NCBI RefSeq assembly: GCF_000224005.2
Contig: NZ_CP007031.1
Location: forward strand, 2,447,001-2,511,000
Direction of reading: 5' to 3'
Origin: Marichromatium purpuratum 984
GTDB lineage: Bacteria; Pseudomonadota; Gammaproteobacteria; Chromatiales; Chromatiaceae
DNA: 64,000 nucleotides
Shown piece after piece: positions 10,882-20,119 of this stretch. The position numbers were made by a program, and so were the translations under genes. The notes under the pieces were generated by a model. The model was not told the DNA's origin, did not search any database, and saw only the letters and a list, made by a program, of their open reading frames with translations. Positions within the stretch are counted from its first letter, which is position 1. Each line of letters begins with the position of its first letter.

Positions 10882-11319
10882 TTGGACGAGGAGCCCGGCG
10901 AGGCGCGAGAGGCAGCGCGCGAGTGCGCCTTCGCGCTGGCGCTGCTCAACGCGCACGACTGCAGTCATGCTGAGCGCTACTGCATCGGCGAGCGCAGCGG
11001 CGTGCGCTGTGGTGCCGAGTCGCCCTGGCGGCGCTGTCGCGCGTTGCGGCTACTGCTGCGCGAGCGCGCGCGCTTCGCGCTCGCCACGCCGGGCATCCGC
11101 GAGCGGCTGTCGCACGCCCAAAGCCTGCGGTTACAGCTCGGCGGGCTGCGCGGCATCGCCACCGCGCTGGCACCCGACGCCTCGCCACGGGCGATCCGTG
11201 ACGTCCATGCCCTGCTGGTCGAGGCACGCGCGCGTTACGGCAGCCTCGAGGCGCTGCCCTTCGAGCACATCGTCCGCCAGATCAGCGCCTATCGCAGTCG
11301 TCGCCGCGAGCAGCGCTGA
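10882..11319 (+). CDS. Hypothetical protein downstream of hslR
   Basis: The frame ending at 11319 encodes an Arg/Ala/Leu-rich helical protein with a four-cysteine N-terminal section (AREC, HDC, RYC, VRC). The TTG at 10882 is preceded by AGGAG 11 bases upstream and gives 145 residues; an overlapping frame beginning GTG at 10871 is a less natural sequence. No family is recognised. It converges on dsrR with only 12 bp between the stop codons. It occupies the position past dsrR but lies on the opposite strand, so it is not dsrS of this operon. Confidence 0.5.
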   Translation: MDEEPGEAREAARECAFALALLNAHDCSHAERYCIGERSGVRCGAESPWRRCRALRLLLRERARFALATPGIRERLSHAQSLRLQLGGLRGIATALAPDASPRAIRDVHALLVEARARYGSLEALPFEHIVRQISAYRSRRREQR

Positions 11320-11331
11320 GACGGCGCGCGC

Positions 11332-11646
11332 TCAATCCTCGGCGGGTGGCTGATAGTGCGGATCCCTGGGGTTGAGGAAGATGAAGTGGAACTGGCCCGG
11401 TTCCAGCTCGACATAGTCCATGGTCGCCTCATCGAGCAGCGGCACGTGCTCGGGCGCCATGCAGACCTCGATCCCCTCGGTCTGGAAGCGGATATCTTCC
11501 TCGCCGACCTCGTCGAAGCCCATGCGGTAGTCGATCCCGCCATCGGGTCCCTGGTGCGCGGCGAGCCGTAGCGCCAACCCTTCGGTCCCGCCCTGTCTGG
11601 CCGCCTCGAGCACCTGTCGGGCAGCCGCCGTGGTGAGTCTGAACAT
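11332..11646 (-). CDS. dsrR: DsrR, A-type (IscA-like) protein without scaffold cysteines
   Basis: 104 residues starting MFRLTTAAARQVLEAA, with the HesB/IscA fold pattern. Canonical IscA proteins carry one mid-chain cysteine and a C-terminal CGC pair; here the C-terminal pair is absent (the region reads FHFIFLNPRDP) and only one cysteine, in IEVCMAPEH, is present. This agrees with DsrR of Allochromatium vinosum, an IscA homologue that does not bind Fe-S clusters and is needed for efficient expression of the dsr genes. It is the last dsr gene in this operon. Confidence 0.9.
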   Translation of the reverse strand: MFRLTTAAARQVLEAARQGGTEGLALRLAAHQGPDGGIDYRMGFDEVGEEDIRFQTEGIEVCMAPEHVPLLDEATMDYVELEPGQFHFIFLNPRDPHYQPPAED

Positions 11647-11703
11647 CTCGTCCCCTTGGTCTTCAGTCGTGTTCCCTGACACCGCGCCGCAGCACCTCAC
11701 GGG

Positions 11704-13080
11704 CTAGGGCCCGCCGAGACTGCGGGCGACCTGTCGCAGGAAGCGCCCGGTCCAGCCGCTGCCGCCGACGTCGCGCAGATGACTGTAGCAGGCGAGCAGC
11801 CGTTGCTGTACCACGCCGTCGTGCCGACCGTCGATGCCGCTGCCGCGCATCATCTCGAAGCCATAGCGCCAGCCCGGGTCGGGCGCGATCAGCGCCGAGT
11901 GATGGAACTCGTGCGCGGCCAGCTCGCGCCCCGCCCCGCCACCGGGCCAGGGATGATCCCCGGTCTCGCGCAACCGCACCAACCCCCGGCCCTGCGGGCG
12001 CGGGTGCATCATCACCTCGGCGGCGAGCGCCCCGACCATGGCGCGGCGCTCGCCGCGCCAGTGCAGTCCGGCGCAGAGATACATCAGCCCGCCGCACTCG
12101 GCATAGACCGGCCGACCCGCGGCGACGAACTCGGCGATCTGGGCGCGCAGCGTACGATTGGCCTCCAGCTCGGCCATCCGCAGCTCGGGGAAGCCGCCGC
12201 CGATGAACAGCGCATCGACCGCCGGCAGCTCGGCATCGACCAGCGGACTGAAAGGCACCAGTTCGGCACCGGCGCGGGCGAGCGTGCGCAGGTCGTCGGG
12301 GTAGTAGAACCCGAACACCGCGTCGCGGGCGATGCCGATACGCAGCCCGGCGCCGTGCGGCGCCACCGTCGGCTCGGGCGTCGGCGCAGGCGGCGCCGGG
12401 GCCGACTCGGCGAGCGTCAGCAGCTGATCGAGATCGAGCTGCTCGGCGATCCGCCGCGCCAGAGTGTCGATGGTCGACTCGGCGCTCGCCGTCTCGATGC
12501 TCGGCATCAACCCGAGATGGCGCTCGTCGATGGCGAGCGCGGCGTCGCGCTCGATCACCCCGAGCACCGGCAGGTCGGTGTAGTGCTCGACGGCGCGCAC
12601 CAGCCCGGCGGCGTGGCGCGCCGAGCCGACCCGGTTGAGCACCACCCCGGCAAGCCGCAGCCCGGGGTCGAAGGTCTGGTAGCCAAGCAGCAGGGGCGCG
12701 ATGCCGCGCCCCATACCCTGGCAGTTGACCACCAGCACCACCGGCGCGTCGAGCGTGCGGGCGAGCGCGGCGTTGCTGTTGGCACCGTCGAGCGCGGTGT
12801 CGTCGAACAGCCCCATGTTGCCCTCGATCAGCGCCACATCGGCGCCGGCGCACTCGCGCCCAAAGGCCGCGAGGATCTCGGTGCGATCCATGGTGTTGAA
12901 ATCGAGGTTGAGACAGAGGCGCCCGGCCGCCTGGCTCAGCCACAGCGGGTCGATGTAGTCGGGTCCCTTCTTGAACGGCTGTACCGCCAGACCACGCTCG
13001 CGCAGGGCGCGACACAGACCGATGGCGAGCGTGGTCTTGCCCGAGGACTTCTGCGGCGCGGAGAGATAGAGATGGGCCAT
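11704..13080 (-). CDS. dsrN: DsrN, siroheme amidase (CobB/CbiA-like)
   Basis: 458 residues, with an N-terminal P-loop (SAPQKSSGKTTLAIGL) and a C-terminal class I glutamine amidotransferase-like domain containing the nucleophile region YAECGGLMYL. This is the cobyrinate a,c-diamide synthase family. Within dsr operons, DsrN amidates siroheme to siroamide for the DsrAB sulfite reductase. It lies 59 bp after dsrP and 57 bp before dsrR. Assignment as DsrN rather than CbiA rests on context. Confidence 0.92.
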   Translation of the reverse strand: MAHLYLSAPQKSSGKTTLAIGLCRALRERGLAVQPFKKGPDYIDPLWLSQAAGRLCLNLDFNTMDRTEILAAFGRECAGADVALIEGNMGLFDDTALDGANSNAALARTLDAPVVLVVNCQGMGRGIAPLLLGYQTFDPGLRLAGVVLNRVGSARHAAGLVRAVEHYTDLPVLGVIERDAALAIDERHLGLMPSIETASAESTIDTLARRIAEQLDLDQLLTLAESAPAPPAPTPEPTVAPHGAGLRIGIARDAVFGFYYPDDLRTLARAGAELVPFSPLVDAELPAVDALFIGGGFPELRMAELEANRTLRAQIAEFVAAGRPVYAECGGLMYLCAGLHWRGERRAMVGALAAEVMMHPRPQGRGLVRLRETGDHPWPGGGAGRELAAHEFHHSALIAPDPGWRYGFEMMRGSGIDGRHDGVVQQRLLACYSHLRDVGGSGWTGRFLRQVARSLGGP

Positions 13081-13139
13081 CCGGGATCGCGGCTCGAGGT
13101 CCGCGTCGTCGGCTCGGCAGCGACGCGGACGCGGGTGGG

Positions 13140-14387
13140 TCAGGCGGCCTTGGCGACCGGCTGCTCGATGGTCTCCTCGTCGATCGGCAACACCTCGTCG
13201 GCGAGCGACTCGGGGAGGAACTGCAGCACCCGCACCCCGACGGCGGTGATCAGCAACGCCAGCCCCACCCCGCCGAACCCGAGCAGCAGCTCCGGCAGGG
13301 TCGGATGATAGGGCGCCGGCTGACCACCGACACCGTCGAGGAAGCCGGACTCGAGGATGGTCTTGCCGGGGAAGAGCTGCAACGGATAGGCCTGGCTGGC
13401 GATGATCACCACCGCGAGCGCGGCCAGACCGCCGAGGATCACCAGCACGCAGGCGGCGGCGACCCAGGCGGCCTCGGCGCCGCGCACCGGGTGGAAGAGG
13501 ATACCGAGCGGCACCAACGAACCGAGCAGGATCCAGCCGACCCAGAAGAGGAAGGTGTAGACCCCGCCGCCGAACAGCAGCCAGCCCTCGAACCCCTGGT
13601 CCTTGGCACCATAGGCGCTGGTGAGGTGATAGACCAGGGTGAAATAGAGCACGGCGAGCACGAACACCGCCAACAGGTTCTTCAACCGCCGCAGCATCCG
13701 CGCACCGATCGGGCGCCGGTCCTCGGCAAAGCCGAACATCAGCACGAGCACGAACAGCGCCAGTCCGTAGGCGAAGGACATGGCCACGAACATCGGACCG
13801 AGGATCGCCGCGTCATAGGCCTGACGGGCCACCAGGAAGCCGAAGATGGAGCCGGTGCCGGTGGTCAGCGCCAGACGCCAGACCAGCGCGAAGGTACCGA
13901 GAGGACGGATAAAGGGATCGCCCTTGCGGTCGGCCATGCTCCACAGATAGGCGATCACGATCGCCATGAAGCCGGTGTAGAGGAAGATGTTCCAGGCGAA
14001 GATCGACTTGAAGTTGTAGGTGGTGAGCGCGACGACCAGACGCTCCGGGCGTCCCAGGTCGAGCACCAGCACCATCAGCCCGCCGGCGAGCAGGGCCATC
14101 GCCAGCAGCCCCGAGAGCCGCCCCAGCGGCTTGTAGATCGGCTTGCGGAAAACGCTGCCGATCGAGGCGATGTTGAGCGCCCCGGACGAGGCGATGATGA
14201 GGAACACCGCGAACACGTGCGGCGTGCCCCAGACCACCGCGTTGTTCATCCCGGTGACCCAGTGTCCCTCGTGCTCCATGTAGGCGAAGGCGAGCAGCCC
14301 GGCACCCACCATCAGGGCGAGCACGCCGAGGATGCCCCAGTAGCGCGCCGGGGCGAGACGCCATTCGCGATAGACGATTCGCTTCAT
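13140..14387 (-). CDS. dsrP: DsrP, NrfD-like membrane quinone-interacting subunit
   Basis: 415 residues with about ten hydrophobic transmembrane segments across the whole length, typical of the NrfD/PsrC family. DsrP is the integral membrane part of DsrMKJOP and exchanges electrons with the quinone pool. It follows dsrO by 21 bp and precedes dsrN. Confidence 0.93.
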   Translation of the reverse strand: MKRIVYREWRLAPARYWGILGVLALMVGAGLLAFAYMEHEGHWVTGMNNAVVWGTPHVFAVFLIIASSGALNIASIGSVFRKPIYKPLGRLSGLLAMALLAGGLMVLVLDLGRPERLVVALTTYNFKSIFAWNIFLYTGFMAIVIAYLWSMADRKGDPFIRPLGTFALVWRLALTTGTGSIFGFLVARQAYDAAILGPMFVAMSFAYGLALFVLVLMFGFAEDRRPIGARMLRRLKNLLAVFVLAVLYFTLVYHLTSAYGAKDQGFEGWLLFGGGVYTFLFWVGWILLGSLVPLGILFHPVRGAEAAWVAAACVLVILGGLAALAVVIIASQAYPLQLFPGKTILESGFLDGVGGQPAPYHPTLPELLLGFGGVGLALLITAVGVRVLQFLPESLADEVLPIDEETIEQPVAKAA

Positions 14388-14408
14388 GCTCAGACTCTCC
14401 CGCCGGGA

Positions 14409-15182
14409 TCAGACGCCGGCATAGCGCACCCCGGTATTGAGCGCCAGGTCCTCGCGGATCTGGCGGGTCGGCTCGCTGGCGAGGAACCGACTGATGGCGC
14501 TGTCCGGGTCGGCCAGGTCGCCGAACAGGATGGCGCCGTGTCCGGTCTCGGCGCAGGCCTCGGCACAGGCCGTCGAGGGGATGCCGAAGTCGCGCCGGTG
14601 GACGCAGAGATTGCAGCTCTCGACACAGCCCTTGCCACGCGGCACATGACTGAGCTGATCGCTCAGCGCCTCGTGGATGAAGCTGCGCGCCTTGTAGGGG
14701 CAGGCCATCATGCAGTAGCGACAACCGATGCAGGTGTGACGGTCGACCATGACGATGCCATCGGCGCGCTTGAAGGAGGCGCCGGTGGGACAGACGTCGA
14801 CACAGGGCGGATGCTCGCAGTGCTGGCACATCAGCGGCAGGTTGGTCTCGCGCCCGGTCTGGTCGTCGCGCAGCCGGACCTTGCGGACCCACACCGCGCG
14901 CTGCGCCGCCCAGTCGGCGGGCGTCGCCCCCTCGGGCGGGCGCTGCAGGTCGAGCCCGTTCTCATGGGCGCAGGCATCGACACAGGCCGTACAGCCCGCG
15001 GCACACTTGGCCGTGTCGATCGCCAGCCCCCAGCGCACCCGGCCGTCGGCCGGGTTGTCACGCGGGGTGGTCTCGAGCGCGCGCACCACCACCGCCGGCG
15101 CGGCCAGCGCCGCCCCGGCGCCGGCCGCCGCCCCGAGCAGCCGACGCCGCTCCCGATCGATCTCCGCTCGTTGTTCGCTCAT
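14409..15182 (-). CDS. dsrO: DsrO, periplasmic Fe-S protein (Tat exported)
   Basis: 257 residues. The N-terminus carries a twin-arginine signal (RERRRLLGAAAG followed by an Ala-rich segment). Cysteine groups CAAGCTACVDAC, CQHCEHPPCVDVC, CIGCRYCMMAC and CVESCNLC match a protein binding several [4Fe-4S] clusters. It is the periplasmic electron-transfer subunit of DsrMKJOP. The start ATG at 15182 overlaps the dsrJ stop as ATGA. Confidence 0.94.
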   Translation of the reverse strand: MSEQRAEIDRERRRLLGAAAGAGAALAAPAVVVRALETTPRDNPADGRVRWGLAIDTAKCAAGCTACVDACAHENGLDLQRPPEGATPADWAAQRAVWVRKVRLRDDQTGRETNLPLMCQHCEHPPCVDVCPTGASFKRADGIVMVDRHTCIGCRYCMMACPYKARSFIHEALSDQLSHVPRGKGCVESCNLCVHRRDFGIPSTACAEACAETGHGAILFGDLADPDSAISRFLASEPTRQIREDLALNTGVRYAGV

Positions 15183-15646
15183 GGTTGTCCCGCTCCCTGA
15201 CCGTGGTGCGCCTCGCCCACAGCGCGCCGCGCGGCCTCGGCCATGGGCCCGGCCATGGGGCCACGCGGTACCGCCGCATGGCAATCGAAGCAGTTGAGAT
15301 CGACCGCGGCATAGGCATGACAGGCGCCGCAGAACTGGTCGGCGCGGTTGATCGGCACGGCCTGTCCCCGGACATCGTGACCGATGTGGCACTCGACACA
15401 GCCGGCGAGGCTGTACTTGCTGGTGCGGATACCGCTGTGCACGGTGCGATCGCGCTGGTGCTTGATGAACTCCATGTGCTGGCGACGCATCAGCTCGGTG
15501 GGCTCGACACAGGCACCGAGCCCGGCGGCCTCGGAGCCGGGCACCACATAGTTGCGGGCGCTGGCCGAGGGCGCCACCGCGAGGACGGCGAGCATCCACA
15601 GCAGGGCCACGGCGAGCGTCCGGGTGGTTGATACAGCATTGACCAT
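15179..15646 (-). CDS. dsrJ: DsrJ, triheme cytochrome c
   Basis: 155 residues with a Sec-type signal or anchor (TLAVALLWMLAVLAVAPSA) and three CxxCH heme-binding motifs (CVECH, CGACH, CFDCH). DsrJ is the periplasmic heme c subunit of DsrMKJOP; in A. vinosum one heme has unusual His/Cys ligation. The ATG at 15646 gives the signal peptide; upstream open frame was discarded. It lies 19 bp after dsrL and overlaps dsrO. Confidence 0.93.
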   Translation of the reverse strand: MVNAVSTTRTLAVALLWMLAVLAVAPSASARNYVVPGSEAAGLGACVEPTELMRRQHMEFIKHQRDRTVHSGIRTSKYSLAGCVECHIGHDVRGQAVPINRADQFCGACHAYAAVDLNCFDCHAAVPRGPMAGPMAEAARRAVGEAHHGQGAGQP

Positions 15647-15665
15647 CGGCGCCTCTCCCTCGGGA

Positions 15666-17630
15666 CTATTCGCCCAGTCCCATCTTGATGTAGCCGGTCG
15701 GACAGACGTCGGCGCAGATGTGACAGCCGATACAGCGACTGTAATCGGTGTCGACATAGCGTCCGGTGGTGCGCGCGGCCTTGTCGACCCGGAACACCGC
15801 GTCCTGCGGACAGAAGATGACGCAGTTGTCGCACTCGAAGCACATCCCGCAGCTCATGCAGCGCTTGGCCTCGTCGACCGCCTGCGCCTCGCTCAACCCG
15901 GCGACCCGCTCGGCGAAGTGAGCGAGCACCTGCTCGGCGCTCGGCACCTGCTCCTGACGAAGGTTGCGGGCATGGTGATTGAAGTGCCCGAGATAGAGTT
16001 CATCGTGGGGGATGACCTCGGCCCCGGAGCGGTCCTCGTAGTTGTGCACCGCATAGTCCGCCGCCGAGGTCCCGCGCAGGTCGCCGGCCTCGCCGACGAC
16101 GAAGGGCTGCGGCGCGCGCTCGACCTCGGCGAGCTTGTCGAGCAGGTTGAAGTGATGGACGTCGACCTTGGGCCGGCGGCGCTGCTCGGACTGGCCGAGA
16201 TAGGCGTCGATCGACTCGACCGCGACCCAGGCCTGACCGATGGCGGTGGTGAGCAGGTGGGGACGGATGATGTCGCCGGCGACGAAGTGTCCCGGACGGC
16301 CCGGCACCTGATGGAACTTGTCGGCGTCGATCAGCCCGCGACCGTTGTCGAGGGTTTCGAGGCCGGAGAGATCACCGCCCTGGCCGATCGCCGAGACGAT
16401 CAGATCGGCCTCGAGCACTCGCTCGGTGCCCTCGACCGCCACCGGCCGCCCCTCCTCCATGCGGCAGTCGGCGACCCGCAGCCCGGTGGCGCGCCCTTCG
16501 GCGTTCTTGAGCACCTCGAGCGGCATCACCCCATCGAGGATGGTCACGCCCTCGCGGGTGGCATCGGTGACCTCATGCTCGGCGGCGGTCATCTGCTCGC
16601 GCGAGAACAGCGAGGTCAGGGTCACCTCGGCGCCCTCGGCGGCGGCCGCTCCGGCGGTGTCGTGGGCGAGATAGCCGTCGTGGATCACCGTCTCGGGGAG
16701 GTCGCGCTTGGCGTGCTCGGGCAGGTGGCCGAGACGGCGCGCCACCGAGACCACGTCGATCGAGGTGTCGCCGCCACCGACACAGACCACCTTGGCGGCG
16801 GTGACCTTCATCCGCCCCTCGTTGAAGGCCTTGAGGAAGGCGACGCCGGAGACACAGTTGGGCGTGCCCTCCCAACCCGGTACCGGCAGCCCCCGCCCGC
16901 TCTGACAGCCGAGCGCCCAGAGCACGGCGTCGTAGTCGCGCTCGAGTTCGGCGACGGCGAGATCGCGCCCGACCCGGGTATTGAGCCGCACCTCGACCTG
17001 GCCGAGGTCGAGGATGCGCTGGATCTCGGCATCGAGCCGGTCGCGCGGCACCCGGTAGCCGGGGATGCCGAAGCGGAACATGCCGCCGAGCGCGCTGTTG
17101 GCCTCGAAGATGGTGCAGGCGTGCCCCCGGCGTCGCAGCTGATAGGCGGCGGCCAGCCCCGCCGGACCACCGCCGACGATCGCTACCCGCTTGCCGGTGT
17201 CGGGCGGCGGCGGGGCGAAGCGGTAGCCGTTGTCGATGGCCGAGTCGCCGATGAACTGCTCGACGGCGTTGATGCCGACGAAGTCCTCCAGCGCGTTGCG
17301 GTTGCAACCGTCCTGACAGGGTGCGGGACAGACCCGACCCATCATCGCCGGGAAGGGGTTGGCATCGGTCGAGCGGCGGAAGGCGTACTCGCGCCAGTCC
17401 ATGTCCGCCGGCGGTTGCTCGAGCCCGCGCACGATCTGCAGCCAGCCGCGGATGTCCTCGCCCGAGGGGCAACTACCCTGACAGGGCGGGGTCTTGTGGA
17501 CATAGGTCGGACACTTGTGGGAGCTGTCCTCCATGAAGATCTTGTCGGTCAGATCCTCCCAGACGTTGGCCCCGTCCTCGAAGCGGCGCCAGGAAGGCTT
17601 GGTCTTCATCTCGTCGCTGGAAGTCGCCAT
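15666..17630 (-). CDS. dsrL: DsrL, NAD(P)H:acceptor oxidoreductase
   Basis: 654 residues. The N-terminal cysteines (CPTYVHKTPPCQGSC) and the layout match glutamate-synthase small-subunit-like proteins. An FAD site GGGPAGLAAAYQLRRRGH lies near residue 150 and an NAD(P)H site GGGDTSIDVV near 285. The C-terminus has a dicluster ferredoxin domain (CMSCGMCFECDNCVIFC and CIGCHICADVC). In sulfur oxidisers DsrL passes electrons from DsrAB oxidation of sulfane sulfur to NAD(P)+. Confidence 0.94.
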   Translation of the reverse strand: MATSSDEMKTKPSWRRFEDGANVWEDLTDKIFMEDSSHKCPTYVHKTPPCQGSCPSGEDIRGWLQIVRGLEQPPADMDWREYAFRRSTDANPFPAMMGRVCPAPCQDGCNRNALEDFVGINAVEQFIGDSAIDNGYRFAPPPPDTGKRVAIVGGGPAGLAAAYQLRRRGHACTIFEANSALGGMFRFGIPGYRVPRDRLDAEIQRILDLGQVEVRLNTRVGRDLAVAELERDYDAVLWALGCQSGRGLPVPGWEGTPNCVSGVAFLKAFNEGRMKVTAAKVVCVGGGDTSIDVVSVARRLGHLPEHAKRDLPETVIHDGYLAHDTAGAAAAEGAEVTLTSLFSREQMTAAEHEVTDATREGVTILDGVMPLEVLKNAEGRATGLRVADCRMEEGRPVAVEGTERVLEADLIVSAIGQGGDLSGLETLDNGRGLIDADKFHQVPGRPGHFVAGDIIRPHLLTTAIGQAWVAVESIDAYLGQSEQRRRPKVDVHHFNLLDKLAEVERAPQPFVVGEAGDLRGTSAADYAVHNYEDRSGAEVIPHDELYLGHFNHHARNLRQEQVPSAEQVLAHFAERVAGLSEAQAVDEAKRCMSCGMCFECDNCVIFCPQDAVFRVDKAARTTGRYVDTDYSRCIGCHICADVCPTGYIKMGLGE

Positions 17631-17713
17631 AGGGTTCTCTCTCTAGTGACCGAATTGCCCCCGGATGACCGACCCGGGTGTCTTGTCGCGCGCGTCCCGT
17701 CGCCGGCCCGGGA

Positions 17714-19243
17714 TCAGGCCGCCGCGGGCGCGTCCTCCTCGTCGTCGTCCTCGCCGCCCTCCAGCACGATCGCGTTGGAGACCAACTGGTGGAGACTGAC
17801 GATCTGATCCATCTCCATGCCGTAGTAGGGCAGCACCTTGGTGAACTGGCTCTTGCAGATGGCGCAGATCGCCGCCATGTGCGTCACCCCCTTCTCCTGC
17901 ATCACGTTGTTGAGCGCATCGAGCCGGGGCTTGGCCCCCTTCACCCGCAGCTCGATGAGGTCGTCGGTGAGCAGCCCGCCGCCACCGCCGCAACAGAAGG
18001 TGCGGTCGCGGATGGTGTCTTCGTCCATGTCGTAGAAGTGATTGCAGGTGGCGCGGATGATCGCGCGCGGGATCTCGAACTGGCCGCCGGGGACCTCGCC
18101 CATGCGCGAGGCGCGGGCGACGTTGCAGCTGTCGTGGAAGGTGATGACCTTGTCGTCGTTCTCGGACTTGTCGAAGGTCAGCCGCCCCTGCTCGATCAGG
18201 TCGTGGGTGAACTCGCAGATGTGCTGCGGCACCGGATAGCGCGGGTCGAGGAAGTCCCAGGGCCCGGCGAGGGTGTTGAGGAAGCTGTAGGCCACCCGCC
18301 AGGCGTGGCCACACTCGCCGAAGACGATGCGCTTGACCTTGAGCGCGATGGCCGCCTCGCGAATGCGCTGGGCGACCCGGCGCATGTTGTCGTAGGAGCC
18401 GATGAACATGCCGAAGTTGGCCGCCTCGGAGGCGTGCGAACTCAGCGTCCAGGACACCCCGGCGGCATGGAAGACCTTGCCGTAGCCGATCAGCCCGTCG
18501 ACGTGCGGCTCGGCGAAGAAGTCGGCCGAGGGGGTGACCAGCAGGATCTCGGCGCCTTCCTCGTCGATCGGGTAGCGCACCTTGACGCCGGTCTCGTCGA
18601 AGACGTCCTCCTCGAGCCCCTCGAGGGTGTCGACCAGCGCCGGGCCGGGCAGGCCGAGGTTGTTGCCGATCTTGTAGACCTTGCCGATGATCTCGTTGCA
18701 GTACTTCTGCCCCACCCCGATGCTGTCCATGATCTCGCGCGCGGCCATCGAGATCTCGGCGGTATCGATGCCATAGGGACAGAACACCGAGCAGCGCCGA
18801 CACTGCGAGCACTGGTGGAAGTAGCTGTACCAGTCGTCGAGCACCTCCTTGGTGAAGTCCTCGGCGCCGACGAGCTTGGGGAAGAAGCGACCGCCGAGGG
18901 TGAAGTAGCGGCGATAGACCTTGCGCATCAGGTCCTGGCGGCCCACCGGCATGTTCTTCGGGTCCTGGGTGCCGAGGAAGTAGTGACACTTGTCGGTACA
19001 GGCCCCGCACTTGACGCAGGAGTCGAGATAGACACGCAGCGAGCGATACTTGCCGAGCAGCTCGCCCATCTTGTCGATCGCCCGCGTCTGCCAGTCCTCG
19101 ACCAGCTCACCGGGAAAGCCGAGCGGCCCCTGGAACTCAGGTTTGGAGACAAAGGGCGCGCTGTGGGCCATGGCCTCCGGGGTAACCTCAGGCACCTCGG
19201 TGTAGGGGGTCAGCTCGGGGACGTCGAATGTTGCCTTGGCCAT
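17714..19243 (-). CDS. dsrK: DsrK, HdrD-like Fe-S subunit
   Basis: 509 residues. Two [4Fe-4S] ferredoxin motifs (CVKCGACTDKC near residue 76 and CSQCRRCSVFC near 142) are followed by the CCG-type heterodisulfide-reductase domain with HDSCN and CCGGGGG. DsrK is the catalytic cytoplasmic subunit of DsrMKJOP, thought to act on the DsrC disulfide or trisulfide. It ends with an acidic tail. Only 3 bp separate the dsrK start from the dsrM stop. An 83-bp gap precedes dsrL. Confidence 0.95.
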   Translation of the reverse strand: MAKATFDVPELTPYTEVPEVTPEAMAHSAPFVSKPEFQGPLGFPGELVEDWQTRAIDKMGELLGKYRSLRVYLDSCVKCGACTDKCHYFLGTQDPKNMPVGRQDLMRKVYRRYFTLGGRFFPKLVGAEDFTKEVLDDWYSYFHQCSQCRRCSVFCPYGIDTAEISMAAREIMDSIGVGQKYCNEIIGKVYKIGNNLGLPGPALVDTLEGLEEDVFDETGVKVRYPIDEEGAEILLVTPSADFFAEPHVDGLIGYGKVFHAAGVSWTLSSHASEAANFGMFIGSYDNMRRVAQRIREAAIALKVKRIVFGECGHAWRVAYSFLNTLAGPWDFLDPRYPVPQHICEFTHDLIEQGRLTFDKSENDDKVITFHDSCNVARASRMGEVPGGQFEIPRAIIRATCNHFYDMDEDTIRDRTFCCGGGGGLLTDDLIELRVKGAKPRLDALNNVMQEKGVTHMAAICAICKSQFTKVLPYYGMEMDQIVSLHQLVSNAIVLEGGEDDDEEDAPAAA

Positions 19244-19246
19244 GGC

Positions 19247-20008
19247 TCAACCTCGCGGATCGGACGACGCGGCAGGCGCCTGCTGCTCGAGTTCGCGCGC
19301 CCAGGGCGCCAGGTGGCGACGCTCGCGCGGATCGTCGACCTGGTTGCGCGTCGGGCTGAAGAACAGACCCGGGGCATGGAGCAGCTTGCTGTAGGGGAAG
19401 ACGATCATCAGCAACGCCACCAACAGCAGGTGCAGCAGCAGCAGCGGATCGGCCGGCAGCGGCTCGGGATCGAGGGCGTAGAGACCGAGGAAGAAGCTCT
19501 TGATGGCGACCACGTCGGTGTGGAAGACGAACTTCATCAGCAGTCCGCTCGTGCCGATGAGCACCAGCAGGGCGAGCATCAGATGATCGGAGGTCGAGGA
19601 GATGTAGCGCACCCGATCGACCAGGAAGCGGCGTGCCCACAACCCGATCAGGCCGATGACCATGGCGATCCCGCCATAGATGCCGAAGGGCTGGACCAGG
19701 GCGATCGGCGCCCACACCGGCTCGATGAAATAGCGCAGATGACGCAGGGTGACCAGGAACAGCCCGAAGTGGAAGATCCAACCGAAGATCCAGGTCCACT
19801 TGTTGCCGCGGAACAGGCTCTCGAACAGCACCACCTCGCGGGTCATGCGTAGCGCCACGCCGCTGCGACTGGTCGGCGCCGGGGTGGTGGGGATCTTCAG
19901 CGGGGCCGGAGTGCGGACATAGCGCACCACCTTGACGGCCAGGCCGGAGATCAGCACGAAGGCGGCGACATAGAACAGGACGGCGTAGAAATGCGTCAGG
20001 AACGCCAT
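19247..20008 (-). CDS. dsrM: DsrM, membrane cytochrome b subunit
   Basis: 253 residues with several hydrophobic transmembrane segments and histidines placed as in the NarI-like heme b family (for example WIFHFGLFLVTLRHL). DsrM anchors DsrK and links it to the quinone pool. The ATG at 20008 begins MAFLTHFYAVLFY; the longer open frame upstream includes the hairpin region and was rejected. It lies 111 bp downstream of dsrC. Confidence 0.94.
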   Translation of the reverse strand: MAFLTHFYAVLFYVAAFVLISGLAVKVVRYVRTPAPLKIPTTPAPTSRSGVALRMTREVVLFESLFRGNKWTWIFGWIFHFGLFLVTLRHLRYFIEPVWAPIALVQPFGIYGGIAMVIGLIGLWARRFLVDRVRYISSTSDHLMLALLVLIGTSGLLMKFVFHTDVVAIKSFFLGLYALDPEPLPADPLLLLHLLLVALLMIVFPYSKLLHAPGLFFSPTRNQVDDPRERRHLAPWARELEQQAPAASSDPRG

Positions 20009-20085
20009 ACTTCCGCTCCCTTTAGGGTGATCTCTCTGCGGTTGCCGGAGAGACGCCGCCGGTCGCCCGACGCCGTCCGTCGACG

Positions 20086-20109
20086 CCGGGGCGGGCACGC
20101 CCGCCCCGG
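20086..20109 (-). ncRNA. Strong intercistronic hairpin between dsrC and dsrM
   Basis: CCGGGGCGGG, a CACG loop and CCCGCCCCGG form a perfect 10-bp all-G/C stem beginning 11 nt after the dsrC stop on the coding strand. No U-run follows, so it is more likely an RNA stabiliser, processing boundary or partial attenuator than a complete terminator. It would allow dsrABEFHC mRNA, dsrC in particular, to exceed dsrMKLJOPNR. Confidence 0.6.
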
Positions 20110-20119
20110 ACATCGGCAC

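Noticed and set aside
10871-11353. Frame starting GTG at 10871 after hslR
   Set aside because: Its translation is Arg/Ser/Pro-rich and unnatural; the frame ending at 11319 has a better protein-like composition.
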